Below, piece after piece: positions 38,901 through 50,310 of a stretch of DNA of 64,000 bases. The first letter of the stretch is position 1, and the number at the start of each line of letters is the position of its first letter. Below the pieces are notes generated by a model that made no database searches, was not told the origin of the DNA, and was given only the letters and a program-made list of their open reading frames with translations. This DNA comes from Bryopsis sp. KO-2023 (lineage: Eukaryota; Chlorophyta; Ulvophyceae; Bryopsidales; Bryopsidaceae): assembly GCA_030272585.1 (NCBI GenBank), contig BSYQ01000007.1, positions 190,001 to 254,000 on the forward strand, written 5' to 3'. The position numbers and the translations under genes were made by a program.

Positions 38901-39176
38901 AACTGGATTCTGAAAGGTGTCTTTTTTTAGAAGTGAGTTGTTTTTGTTCTGCTACTCTATTTTCAGATCTTAGCCATCGCATCCCAACGAATCCCTGGGT
39001 CTCTGAGGCTGGTTCACATGCCTTCTCGAACGGTGTTCAAGAATTGGCCCACAATGAAAACACCCTTGGAATATGTATCTCGAGTAGCTTTCAGTCCAGG
39101 GGGTGCGTTTTTCGCGGCTGGAAATTCCAAAGGAAGGGTTCTTTTGTACAGGCTGCATCACTACGGCACGGTATAA
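35959..39176 (+). CDS. UTP18: U3 snoRNP / SSU processome WD40 protein UTP18
   Basis: Eight exons join in phase (521 aa): 35959-36021, 36117-36230, 36581-36743, 36990-37128, 37388-37712, 37997-38282, 38541-38806, 38967-39176. The N-terminus has the acidic ENLESFLFKSE segment and RKPAWEDEDDIALKI, followed by YERRLRDRHMKLHPRTSWA, both characteristic of UTP18. The WD40 propeller follows: VHLFNVDG, VHVWDLRMRR, AVNLYNFDDC, and the diagnostic QILAIASQ, LRLVHMPSRTVFKNWP and LLYRLHHYG near the end. UTP18 is part of the UTPB subcomplex needed for 18S rRNA maturation in the nucleolus. The start codon could be the second Met, three codons later. The short C-terminus after LHHY agrees with the family. The first two exons are supported by phase and motif and are less certain than the rest. 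Confidence 0.92.
36836..36870 (+). repeat. G-rich (GGGGGT)n tract in a UTP18 intron
   Basis: A run of G10 followed by repeated TGGGGG units lies in the intron between 36743 and 36990. It has more than four G-tracts on the coding strand and so could form a G-quadruplex in the pre-mRNA. Confidence 0.75.
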
Positions 39177-40160
39177 TCCTCTTTGTTGCGCAAATGAATC
39201 CCAAATACAGATTGTCTTTTTTCAATCGAGAGCAGCAAGAAAACTGTTGGCAGAATGGTGGAGGGATGTTCTATGTGAGGGGAGGCTGTGGCTGTGTAAT
39301 GACTGCCAAAGTTTACACAAATTATGAGACTTTTTGCCATGAACTGGCCAAAACAGAGCACCCATAAAAGACTTGAGGGCACCCAAAAGGCACCATCCTT
39401 GCCCAGGGCAATTGATCAAGGACACAGATCCTGAAATTGTCCAGAGGAGAATTGTGTTGCTTCTTGTCCCAATCCCCCTCTCATTTACAACATCGATCAC
39501 ATCGATTATTGTACACCTAAACACAACAAAACTGCATGAAAACTGGCTGCTTACTGCTGCATTTGCCACAATGGGCAGTAATAGTTTGTATGTTCGTTGA
39601 AAACAAAAAAGATCTGCAATTCCCTAGTTTTTTGTGGATATATAAAGAATAGTAACTTCTTTTTTAATGGGAGGAACTTTGCAGTGTCCTCCCACAAAGG
39701 CTTGATCAATTTCTTGTTGGTTACCCAGGGAACACACAAACACACATTAAGGATGAAATGACTCATTCAAATATAAAAAACAACCATGCAGTTGTAAGCT
39801 CACAACATTTGTAACAAGCTGATGATCCAACCCATCCCATGAACAGTTGGTTCAAGTTTTTCTCAAGGCAACACCCCTGCCTCCGTCCAAATATACAAAT
39901 TTGCACCAAAATCTCCCCCCATATTCGATGCTGCATCCAAAATATCGGGTGAGAAGGTCAATAGAAAACAGCAATTAGCCCCGCTCAGTAACAAGAATAC
40001 AACAAATTAAAACTGATAATGATTTCCGTAACTATCTCACAATCCATCAAGTTCATTTTCGTTAATAAATGCGAGTCATCCTAGAAAACTCACTTATGAC
40101 ACCTAACCCAGCGAGACCTATAATGCACATGCAAATCACAAAACAGCAGTCACCAATCAA
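39177..40160. other. Intergenic, no gene recognised
   Basis: About 1 kb between the convergent 3' ends of UTP18 and the next - strand gene. AT-rich with no recognised coding sequence. Confidence 0.5.
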
Positions 40161-40599
40161 CTACGGTTCGAACACCAGAAGAACATCGATCGCTGGTTCG
40201 ATCACACCAAGATCGGCCCCCTCCATATCGGCAGCCTCGAGCAATATCTGGCTTATGCGATCGACTTTCTTCTTCACTGTTTTGGGATTTTTCCTGGCCT
40301 CCTCCAGAGTCTGTTGCCTGCAGGATGACTCGCTTTCGCCCAGTCACTGAAGGAAACTGTTCTTTGTCAGTAGAAAGAGTCGCCACCAAAACTGCTGCAT
40401 CATCGACGTCTCCCTTCAGAGCTCATTGGCAACATCTGCAACACAATCAATACAACGATGTAACACAATTACAGGGGGGTGGGGAAAGAGGCAGGACACT
40501 CATGCATCTGAACCAATTACCGTGGGGAACATGTGTGAATAAAGGTGCTGCTTGGCCGAAAATTAAAAAGTTACCTATGCTTCGCAGACTATAAACCAT
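40161..40599 (-). CDS. Possible small multi-exon gene, unrecognised
   Basis: A short coding-like tail ending in TAG at 40161 reads TLEEARKNPKTVKKKVDRIS followed by ILLEAADMEGADLGVIEP. It is helical and charged and differs in frame from the overlapping longer open frame. An upstream segment near 40420-40350 (GDVDDAAVLVATL) and an ATG at 40599 (MVYSLRSI, then a GTAACT donor) could belong with it. The joins are unclear: the obvious acceptor after the pyrimidine tract near 40440 meets stops in all frames, so a later acceptor would be needed. It could also be a second 3' end of the gene just upstream. No family is recognised. Confidence 0.35.
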
Positions 40600-40665
40600 T
40601 TTGAAAAAAATTGTAGAATATTCCTTCTACTTCGTGTTAAAATAAATGGCATGTGGAGTTCAAGT

Positions 40666-42057
40666 TCATTTCTTGAGCTCACCAGCGACTGACATTCGCT
40701 CCAGCAGCTCCTCCAAAAAGGGGTTCAATATATCCTCCAACTCAGGATGGTCCCCTGCAACTGTGATCAACACAAAACCTAAATCCCGCCCCAAGTTCTT
40801 CTCCATGGCGAGGGAAACGGCTCCCTCCAATTCAGCCTCCACATCATCCCCATTCTCAACGAGTTCGACGACAGTGGCCAATGCACCATCTATATCCCCA
40901 TCTTCCAGCATTGCAACTAGGTCAGCAGCCCTGGGCGGTTGCGCCACTAAGGTTAGTGTTCCTTCTTGAGGTGGCTCTTCCACTTCAGGAGGAGGTCCTA
41001 CAAACCAGCATAACATCATCTCATGCATATTCTGAGCTAGGTGCAAGGTGTCAAGCAATCTGTACATCAGCTGGGCGATGTGAATGAGTCGGAGCTTACC
41101 TTCGCATTCATCAATGGCTTCGAACAAACTGATGAACACGTCTTCCCAGCCCTGTTCAGGGATACCCAACAGATCCATCGCATTTGCCAATATCGCAGCA
41201 AGAGAAACCACCTTGCATTCTTTCGTGGACACCTTTTGAATCTCTTTCAAAACCTTCCGGTCCTGAGTCCCGAGTTTCAACAGCTTGATCACATCTTCCT
41301 GTGCCTCCAAGGTTTCCTCGTCCGAAATCTTTCTCAAAACACCTTTAGCTGTCGGAACAGGAATGTCGCACTCAACATCAGCCAGTTTTTTCAAAAAAGG
41401 TTTTAAAACCTTTTTGGATAAATTTATCATGTTGGACAGCCTCCTCTTTTCTTTCCTCTCTTTGATATTCTTCACCGCCAGGTTAAAAGCTCTGGACAGT
41501 TCAAGGGCGTCGCATTCCTTCGCAGCTGCATCTACGGCTGAGGAGAGTTGTTTTTACCAATCGTCCTAAATTCGGTTGCCAGAAAAACCAGCTTTGAGGC
41601 GCCCTTTATGTCATCCTGGGAAATCCTCTTCGTGATTTCTCTCCCTGTTGGTACTTGTTGAACCTCCACCACCTCCTCCTCCACCCCTGAGTGGATCCAA
41701 ACCCTGAAGGTGGGTAGAAGGTTAGTCATATATGCAGTGTAATATATTGACGATCACCAGATGTAACCGACCCCCAAAAAAAAAGAAAAGAAAAACTAAA
41801 AACTTGCCAAAATTGATACTAAGAAGGAGATTGGAGTTTGAGGAACCTGGTGCACTGTTTGACTGCGAAAAGAGGTGTTCCCCAAAGGCATTCGGCATCT
41901 AATTCATAAATCATGTCGGACACGGTTACTGAGTCGGTATTGTTGCGATAGACATTGCCGCAAAAGTAGTGAGAGCAAATTCCCTGGTCGTTTTGATAAA
42001 TTACTCTGTCAATAGTCTGGCTCCCTGTTCGGGACAACACCACCCATCTCCGTCGGA
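40666..42057 (-). CDS. Unrecognised helical protein, 5' end not found
   Basis: Four coding blocks join in phase: 41847-42057, 41558-41703, 41100-41537 and 40666-40997, ending in TAA or TAG-type stop after a Lys pair. The second and third blocks are separated by only 20 nt that begin GT and end AG; skipping them keeps the frame (EFRTI to AVDAAAKECDALEL), while reading through meets a stop. The product starts with RRWVVLSRTGSQTIDRVIYQ and an NNTD glycosylation-type site. It continues with a long Lys/Arg/Glu/Leu-rich helical middle and ends with an acidic region (LVAMLEDGDIDGALATVVEL). No start codon is visible in the first block, whose 5' edge looks like a splice acceptor, so an earlier exon is missing. 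I do not recognise the family. Confidence 0.6.
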
Positions 42058-42846
42058 CTGGTGGTTAGTCTAATCAGCTAGTAACCTTTCTGCAGAGGTA
42101 CTTGCGATATTAGCCTGCCTGTGCGGTGTGTGTTGAACTTCTGAAGTCGTTTCGTCGGGGATAGGAAAGATGCTACGATGGTGGATTTCAGCAAAGTATT
42201 GCGAGAAAATTAGAAAAATTTAATTAGAGTGTTTGCTTAGTTTGGTAAATTAAAATATATCAAAGTATGTGGAACACTTTCAACGTTGCATTTTGAATTT
42301 CAAGGCAAGATGAAAATTGTACGTTAGGATTTGTTCCATAATTAAGAATAATGGGTACTTCTTCACAGCTTTGGTCGAAGAAAAAACTGAAGAAGGAAAT
42401 ATTACAAAGGAAAAAGCTGAAAGAACACTTTCCAGAAATTGATTCTGCATGTTTTCTCCCTTGGTTTACAGATGTTTGACTACTTCCTGGCCCAATTGTT
42501 TATGCAACTGGAGACAGATAATTTCATATTTGTTGTATCAAGAGTTTCAGTCGGTGGTTTGTGCAGTAGTGTGGTATGGAAAATAATACAACATATTGTC
42601 AACTGAGTGAATCAGAAGGGTACAATGCTGCTAAATTGTGATTTGTAGTTTGGGGATTGCACATCATTTTAATGCAACTGAATGTTACAATGATACAATC
42701 AAAAATTGCTCAAAGAGCTCTTCCGACAAGCAAAAAAGACTAGAAAAAAAGTAATCAAACAAAAACAGATAAAAAAACATTTCTCATAGGCCTTGGACTT
42801 TCATGTATCATCCGCCTTAAACTCGTGTAAAATCTCATCATTCTGC
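42058..42846. other. Intergenic, AT-rich
   Basis: About 790 bp with no recognised coding sequence. It should contain the missing first exon or promoter of the unrecognised gene and the 3' end of the DUF1036-like gene. Confidence 0.45.
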
Positions 42847-43786
42847 TTATGCCACGGCACTTGTCGTTGTCTCAACAGGAACCAACTCGAGCTTCTTGCC
42901 GCATGTGAAGGCGCGGGTGTGGGAGGTCATGAAGATTCCACCCAGATGCCACTGAGGGTGTACACAAGTCAGTGACAACCAGCAATTGCGTGGAATTAAT
43001 GGAAGATCAATATGAAAGGAGCAAATTTACGAACCTCAAAGAATCCATAGGATTTCCCATGCACGTCCCAGTGGTGCGTGGGCGTCCCGAAGATGGTCGA
43101 GGGATTGGATGATATATGTGCATGCAGGTAGACTATGCCATTTCTTGTTTGGAAGATAAGAAATTTTGCCCCAGGCTTCATGTTCCACCAGCCTTCAGTC
43201 TTCCAGTCACTCTTCCATGGCTGCAATGGAACCATAACAAATCGTTGGCAAACAGGTGACAGTGCAACAAGTAATACTATTGGGGGCTCATCACCACTCA
43301 AGGTTTGTACTGATGGAGCAAACGTGACATCACCAGAGAGAAAATCATTCCGACAAGCACGAAGAATGCAACTAAACACAGCGAGAGGGAAGGCAAGACG
43401 GAGGTCGCCATGATGACTTACGATCTGGTAGTGGGCAGCCACTGAGATCTGCTTGTCGCATTTGTTCTGGACGTAGATAGTCTGGTAAAAGTCGTTGGAC
43501 GCCTCGGTGGTGGCCAAGTCCGTTGTTTGGTCCAAACCATAGCTGGCTTCCGTCTCGTCAACAAGGGAAGCGCCTGTGCCAAATACGCAACTCGTTACAT
43601 ATCTTAGTCAAACACCTGCTCAAGCTTCGAATATAGATAAACGTGCTGCCGATCCCAACCTGACTTTCAAGCCGAAATATCGTCCCTGTATTCACCTGCT
43701 GGATCAACCTCGAACTTTGCTATCTCCCTGCCGGCACATACTCCCAGGACCAAGCACAAGGCGAGTAAAGCAAGAGTTTTCCCCAT
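42847..43786 (-). CDS. Secreted DUF1036-like protein
   Basis: Four exons join exactly in phase: 43696-43786, 43422-43573, 43035-43220, 42847-42951 (about 177 aa, stop TAA). Exon 1 encodes a signal peptide (MGKTLALLALCLVLGVCAG). The body has a beta-rich pattern around YQTIYVQNKCDKQISVAAHY, then SDWKTEGWWNMKPGAKFLIF and YLHAHISS. The Asn/Cys-Lys strand followed by a W..EGWW..KPG turn resembles DUF1036, a small extracellular domain known mainly from bacteria. The function of that domain is unknown. The C-terminal exon has one more Cys (FTCGKKLEL). The gene is intact and compact. The gene model is strong; the family name is moderate. Confidence 0.7.
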
Positions 43787-44089
43787 ATTGGTGCAGTCGA
43801 CAAAAGTGGCACGGTATGTTGGCAAGCTTACTATGGGAAGGAAAGTGCCAGAATTTATAGGTGGTCCACAAAGGAAGAGGAGCAGATCCGCGTGGCAACT
43901 GTATCAATTACAGACAAGACAACGGGGACATTAGAATTCTTCCGAGGATGCAGGGAGGTATTACTGTTGTCCTCGTCCGGCTTTAGAGGATGCCCGCCAT
44001 CATGATAATGAATCAGTGTCCGCGGAGGGCTTGGAGCGCGCCAATGACTGGAGCACTGTGGCAGCACAACTCGCTAGACACGTGAACTC

Positions 44090-44481
44090 CCTTCAGTCCG
44101 AATGCCATTAGTCCGAATGCGTGTCAGTCCGAATGCCGTAAGTCCGAATGTCGCAAGTCCGAACGCCATCAGTCCGAATGCTGTTAGAGCATCCCCACCG
44201 CGGAACTCATCCTCATCTCAACTCGCCCACGTGCGAGCGACTCGCGACTATCGTTACGAACTCGCAGCGAAGTTACGTGATTTTCGAGCTGAGAAAGTGA
44301 GGCCGACCTCATTTCGGTAACTCGAAATTAGGCCGGCCTCATTTCCTCAGCTCGAAATCACGTAAATTCGTAACGATAGTCTCGATTCGCTCGCACGTGC
44401 GCGAGTTGAGATGAGGATGAGTTCCGCGGTGGGGATGCTCTTACTCCGAAATTTAAAAAAGTGTTGATTTTCCACGTCGTC
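44090..44481. repeat. Dispersed repeat copy 1 (AGTCCGAATGC array), interrupted by a MITE
   Basis: Six degenerate units of about 15-16 bp, each starting AGTCCGAA, run from 44094 to about 44183. They are followed after the MITE by a unique tail (ACTCCGAAATTT to CCACGTCGTC). The same array plus tail occurs in inverted orientation at 56287-56422. Sequence outside these limits differs between the copies. Confidence 0.85.
44187..44440. mobile_element. Foldback MITE, PIF/Harbinger type
   Basis: A 254-bp element bounded by perfect 40-bp terminal inverted repeats (44187-44226 and 44401-44440) that start GAGCATCCCCACCGCGG. The arms continue as an imperfect palindrome nearly to the centre. It is flanked by TTA on both sides (44184-44186 and 44441-44443). 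TWA target duplications and GAGCATCC-like ends are typical of PIF/Harbinger elements. It encodes no transposase. The related repeat at 56.3 kb lacks the element and has a single TTA. Confidence 0.9.
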
Positions 44482-44989
44482 AAGTCCGCGCGGACTCCAC
44501 GCTTCAGCGACACACTTCTTGCTCCGAACCAAGGTCCGCACGGCATCAGCAGCACGACGGAGGGCCGCCGAAATCTGTACCAAGTCTTGCTTGACCACTG
44601 CTCCCACCACTGCTTTCCGTCGTCCTCCACCACCAAGAAGGGCCCTGGCGAAACGTCGAAATCCTGCGTCGGGCATCGAGCTCGCCCCGCGTGACACTCC
44701 TGCCCTCTGCGGGACGCAGAGCTTCGTAGCGTAATTCCTTAACTGCAACCCAGTTTGGAAATAAACCAGTTTGCTGCATGGCACACCCTCAATTGGTACA
44801 GTCAATCCTGTGTGATTCCTTAAGTTTTGGTTTGTGTTACAATGCCAAAATGCCAAACTCTGTTGGCATTGCCTGCAGAAGTGTGGTATCATCCCACACT
44901 ATATATAGATATAGGTTGAGGACCTACAGGACAAGGCGTGAGTGTGTTGTTTTCACCCCTGCTTTTTTTTCAGGAAAAAAGTGAAGACC

Positions 44990-45170
44990 TTGGATTGGGA
45001 TGCAGATGGCACTCCTGGTCATTGAGGTTCATGATGGGATGCCACTCCAGGTCACTCTGATGCCACACCTGGGAGGTGGGATGCCACCCCCACACCAGGC
45101 AGACTGGGAGTGGAGCCCACTCCAAGAAGAAACAGATGGGATGAAACCCCAACTCCTGGAAGATTGAGCT
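44990..45170. repeat. Degenerate minisatellite
   Basis: Imperfect repetition of GGGATGCCAC-type units; on the - strand these would read as PGVGV/PGVAS-like peptides. No gene model can be built around it. Confidence 0.45.
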
Positions 45171-45280
45171 GTGCAATTTTACGGTGGAGATGTTTTGTCA
45201 GAATGAAGTTATGCTGAAATTGTCCACACCGTGTGAGTGTAAAGACATGTTTTTTAAATCCAAATTTCGTATGTTTCCAG

Positions 45281-48200
45281 CAAATGTGATGGGATCGGGA
45301 AATTGAGGAAAGAAACAGGCCTTTGGCTGATGATGAGGTCGATTCCATGCTGGCCGGAGAGAAAGAAGGATACAAGGTGGGGTTCATTCGGATACTATCA
45401 GAAGTAATATTAATCTCTGATACCTTGCATGCGATGATGTGGATTGCAAAGGAAAAACACTGTTTTTGGCAACTTTTGGGTAGGATATTTAAAGCCACCT
45501 CGTTCTGGAGTTGGAAAACGCATGTGGAGATGTTTTCTCGTCCTTTGTTATTATTTGATGGGGCCCCTTAGCTTGCTGCTCTTCACATCTTCGACCCCTT
45601 GGTCTTTGAGTGAGACATATTCCAGCTTTTCATGGTGGCATGCCTGTCTTTTGGCTAAGATGTTTTTCTCCTTCTGCTTGACTTCAATTCTTTCCCCCTT
45701 GCCCCTAGATCTTGGACCCACCTCAAGGCTATCAACCGATTCGAACTCCAGCAAGAAAAGTGACAGCAACGCCCACCCCCATCGGAGGCACCCCACTATA
45801 CAGCATTCCCGAAGACAATGTGTGAGTGCAACCCTCCTGTCTGCATGAAATGATCTGGAACAATTTTTCCCTGTTTTAAAGCTGGCTGATCGACAACCTG
45901 ACAATCACGGATTTTGCCCTGGTTTTTTTCTTCCATAACCAACCTTGCTAAGAAAAGACATGGCATATACCCACTGGTGTTTTGTCGATTTCGTTTGTGG
46001 GATATGCATCAAGAATTGAATAGATAATTATATTTCGGACCGTGGATCCACCGAACAATCCTCGTCCGGGCCGGTCACTGAGAACTCGTTGGTTTGCTGA
46101 GCAACCAAAAAGGTTTGCATACGTCTAATTTTGGACGGACTGTATTGTGCAGATTGGGGAGATCTGATGTTCCAGCCACCCCTGAGGGGCTGCCAGAAAT
46201 GAAGCCTGAAGATTTGCAACACTTTGGGGTCTTACTTCAAGAAATCAACGAAGGAGACCTGAACTCGGAGGATTTCAAGGAAAGGAAAATCATGAAGCTG
46301 TTGCTGCAGGTCAAAAATGGATCCCCCCCGCAAAGGAAGTCCGCTCTCAGCCAGCTGCCAGACAAATCCAGGTAGTTCGGTGCAGGAGCCTAGTTAAATC
46401 AGATCTTGCCATTGCTGATGCAGCCCACTCTGGAGGATGAAGAAAGGCATTTGCTGGTCAAGGTGAGTCCATTTTTTCGCTGTTTATGACTAACGGTTTC
46501 GGCTTTGGGACAGTGGGGAGCCAAAAATAAGAGAAGTTGTGCATTCATTTTGTCTTGTTTGCACATCTTGGGAGGAAACTTATATTGAAATGGTGCTGGA
46601 AGTGGATCAATTTGTGTTAGGTAAACAATTGTGCTCACCGAGTGTGTGTGTGTTGTTTCTGGTCAGGTGATTGAACGGATCCTCTTCAATCTGGATGAGT
46701 TGGTCAGGCCTTTCGTTCACAAGATCTTGGTCGTTATCGAGCCTCTGTTGATTGATGAGGACTGCTATGCCAGGGTGGAGGGCAGAGAAATCATCGCTAA
46801 TTTGTCGAAAGCAGCTGGGCTGCCTTCCATGATTGCAGCCATGCGACCAGACTTGAACAAAATGGATGAATATGTCAGAAACACCACAGCGAGAGCGTTC
46901 TGTGTGGTCGCATCTGCATTGGGCATTCCCAAGTTGCTCTTGAAGGCGGTGTGCCTCAGTAAGAAATCATGGCAAGCGAGACATACGGGTGAGTCAAAAT
47001 TCCATTTTGTGCAAGCTGAGCAACTGGTCTTTTGCTGGGGTCCGTCCTAGCGAATTTCAACAATGTTTCTTTTTGGTGCTCCACCTTCTCTGGCCATAAA
47101 AACTGTTGTTAATACAGGAACACTTGCTGTCTGTTTTTTCTGTTTTTTAAACCAATGAATCTGCATCCAGGAATCAAGATCGTGCAGCAAATAGCCATTT
47201 TGATGGGCGTGGCAGTGTTGCCACATTTATAAGCACTGGTGGATATCATCAAGCACGGATTGGTGGATGAGAACCAGAAAGTGAAAACCTTCACGGCCCT
47301 GTCTTTGGCGGCGTTGGCTGAAGCTGCTGCTCCTTATGGAATCGAAAGTGTCGATGATGTGTTGGAGCCTCTCTGGAAAGGCATCCGTACATTGAGGGGA
47401 AAAGTGCTGGCCGCTTTTCTCAAGGCAATCGGTATGCAGTTCTGTGGTCAATTCTCCCTTGTAAGTGTTCTTAGAATCTGAATTTATTGTTCCTTGGCTG
47501 CTGGCACGTTTATTTCCAAAATTGTTTTTCTTCTTCCCCTTGTTTTTGGGAGCTACAACACCTCTGCGGACCCTTGTTCAAGTTGCTAGTTTTTCGCTGC
47601 AAAAAAAAACTTCTGCGCCAGATTTCTGAATCATTCACCCAACTATGCATCCACATATGGATATTCTTTTCGGGAATGCCTTGGGACTCGATGCATATCT
47701 TGAGTGAAATTTGGGGCAATACATCTGATTGAAAACAGAGTGCAATAGCATAGGTCGGTGGAAATGTGAAGTCAAGGTCTAACGACACATTTTGAACAGA
47801 GGGTCAATTTTTTTGTGTTTTCGTGTGCAGGATTTGATTCCATTGATGGATGCAAGATATGCTAACTACTACACTCGGGAAGAGATGTTCATTTAAATTC
47901 GCGAATTCCAAACACCCGACGAGGAAATGAAAAAAATCGTACAGGTGTGTATAGATCACTTTGGGAAGAAACCTTTTCAAAAACGTGGAAATGTTGGCAC
48001 AGGTTAAGATGCAGTCTGGTGTTCCAAGTTGTTCATTCAGTGGTGGCGTTGGCTGAAAAGGTGGGCTGCGGGGATATCATCAGCCGCATTGTGGAGGATT
48101 TGAAGGACGAAAGTGAGCTGTATCGGAGAATGGTGGTGGAAACCATTGACAAGGTTATTTCGAAACTGGGGACGGCATATATTGATGCTCGGTTGGAGGA

Positions 48201-48560
48201 GCTGCTGATCGACGGCATCTTGTATGCCTTCCAAGAGCAAGTGAGTTTTCTCCACTGGTGGGGACAATGCTAGTCAGGAGCGCAATATACGAAACCGTAT
48301 TTTGAATTGTTTTAGGCATCTAATTGACATAAATTTCTGCTGTCGGTTGAAGGTGAGCGATGATGCCCATGTCATGCTGAACAGGTTTGGAATGGTGATC
48401 AATTCCCTGCACAATCGAAGAGCGAAGCCCTACCTCCCCCAGGTCTGCGGTACCATCAAGTGACGGCTGAACAACTAAGCTGCGAAAATTCGACATCAAG
48501 CCGCTGACCTGATCGCCCGAATCGCCCTCACGACAGAGCTTCTCCTGTGGATTGGATTTT
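45281..48560 (+). pseudogene. SF3B1: Partial SF3B1 (U2 snRNP spliceosome) pseudogene with introns
   Basis: Exon-like blocks near 45281-45377, 45708-45830, 46150-46470, 46668-46990, 47168-47430, 47831-47945, 48020-48243 and 48357-48560 match SF3B1 in order. They run from RPLADDEVDSML through PIRTPARKVTATPTP, the HEAT repeats ([46 protein letters not shown]), to YLPQVCGT. The true N-terminal third and the C-terminal half are absent. In-frame stops lie after DKSR and after FGAGA (about 46380-46410), after VLPHL (near 47230), after EEMFI (near 47895), and two after CGTIK (near 48460-48480). A two-codon deletion removes Pro-Phe near 46945, and the joint at 47831 is out of phase. Introns are retained, so it arose by DNA duplication rather than retroposition. 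Confidence 0.9.
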
Positions 48561-49300
48561 AATTATGTTTTTTTTTTTTTCGGATGCTGGAGTATTTGGA
48601 AAACCAACCTGTAGGAATCAAGCTGGTGAAAAAAAAAGATGTTGTTGTTGTCTTTCACGAAAAATTTTGTGGAGATATGTAAGGAGGATTGTGTTCGTCC
48701 CTGACGGGTGAACTTCCACCCATCACCCAGATTTTGGTTCAGTTTGGACAATGAAAAGAAAAAATGTCATGAAAAAAGTAACAAGCAAAACATACAAAAA
48801 TAAAAAGAAATGAAACTGAAATAAGGTAAAAGGAACCACCTACCAACCCTCATGCCCCTCAACATATATTGAGTCAGTCAGCAATTGGTTCCACAAGTCA
48901 CAATATGGCCAGTACCCCCGAAGCACTCCCACATATCACTAAACACTGTAATTAGTGGCGGTTTTATTCTGGTAGCATCCAAGATGAGGAAGCTTTGCTG
49001 TACTTGATGAGGAGCATCCGCTACATCACCACAGAAAAGACATACTGGATGAATTGCTGGAGAAGGGGCTGGCAAGAAGCCTAAACGTGCAAATGACAAG
49101 AGATGGGATTTGCTCTGATCTACGAAGGTACCTTCAAATCAGCCAGTCATAATTTCTTGAAAGAAAGAAGAAAATAGTTTTTTTTCCCTCCCAAATTTGC
49201 CAGACTTGTGCAGTGAGAGTGTTTATGGCATATCATGCTCTATGTGGGGCAAGGGTGTTTTTGCATTGTAAATTTCAGCATGGAATTTTTTTCTTTGCAG

Positions 49301-50310
49301 ATCTGTGTGAAATCGCTAACAATTTGGTGATAGATTCCCCGCCTCGACTGGAGGTCTTAGTCAAGTACAATTTCCTGGACATCATGGGGGAGTATGTGAT
49401 ACGGGAGGATTTTTCGGTCAAGAAAATGGCTGTGCTAGTTCTTGCCAACTCAGCAGCAGTTGCATCAGACGAGGTACATCACTGGGATGGCAATTTGCAA
49501 TTTGACATCGACGAGCCACCACCATCACCAGCCAGTGATATTCTGGGTTTTAGCCAGTGACATTGATCTGTTCCCAGCAATACCCCACCCACATAACGAA
49601 CAGGCATCCAGAATCGTCCTGAACTTGGGTATCATTGACGTACTTTTTTGGATTTTTTAAATCATAGGTCATCCGAGATTACTTCGCAAACGAATTAATC
49701 ATAAAATCGTTCGTCAAAGTGTTGGTGTCGCTGGACTGAACACGATTTTAGCATCAGGGGAACTCACAAAACAGGAGTGGAAGACAATCATTTCGCCGAA
49801 ATGATTGAAGAACTTGGAGGGCGGGATGGCCTTGACCGGTGAGGAGTGCTTTTGTTTTGTTTTGTTTTACAAGGGGTATTTTTCGACTTCTGAAATGCGC
49901 CTTTTGTTGTGAGTGGATGATGCCTGCTTTCTTTTTGGGAAAATTCCAACTTGGATGGGCATAGAAATAGGATGACTAACCCACTTGCTGATCGGGGAGT
50001 TATTCTTTCTATTTAGCAGTGAGGTTACCCTTGCATCATTGTGGCAAAAAAAAATTACCATTTGCATCAGCTATCTGGACTGCATTTTTGTTGTGAATCT
50101 GATCATCAGGTTTGATAAGCATAGGGCGTTGCACTACTCTATTTCAGAAAAAGGGGTGTTCTTTTTTCTAATAAGCTGTTGAAAGCACTTTTTTTCTTTC
50201 CTTGCAGGCTGGCGATTCGTGAAAATGAAGATCTTTCTGAAACAGCCAGGGAAATTTTGAATGATTTTTATGACTCTAAACTAGATTTCGAGAATTTTCC
50301 CCCTACCTAA
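49301..50310 (+). pseudogene. Importin-alpha-like pseudogene fragment
   Basis: Three blocks (49301-49472, about 49670-49842, 50209-50310) resemble the last ARM repeats and C-terminus of importin alpha: EIANNLVIDSPPRLEVLVKY, KKMAVLVLANSAA, VIRDYFANELIIKSFVKVL, GVAGLNTILASGE, EMIEELGGRDGLDR, and a final NEDLSETAREILNDFY with acidic tail and TAA. The middle block needs two frame changes (near 49725 and 49795) with no room for introns, so it is broken. Importin alpha carries nuclear-localisation cargo. The N-terminal importin-beta-binding domain and first ARM repeats were not found upstream. The sequence is divergent, so other ARM proteins remain possible. Confidence 0.6.

Noticed and set aside
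40150-40389. 79-residue - strand open frame (Gly/Ser/Arg-rich)
   Set aside because: A different frame over the same bases gives a helical, charged tail (ARKNPKTVKKKVDRIS) with a better coding pattern.
44094-44183. CRISPR-like array
   Set aside because: Units are about 15 bp with no spacers of constant length, in a eukaryotic genome.
44347-44892. 181-residue - strand open frame beside the MITE
   Set aside because: Its C-terminal third is one arm of the MITE, and the rest shows no family or splice structure.
45281-48560. Stop-codon reassignment as the reason for stops within SF3B1
   Set aside because: TAG, TAA and TGA all occur in the copy, and all three end intact genes elsewhere in the window; a deletion and an out-of-phase joint are also present.
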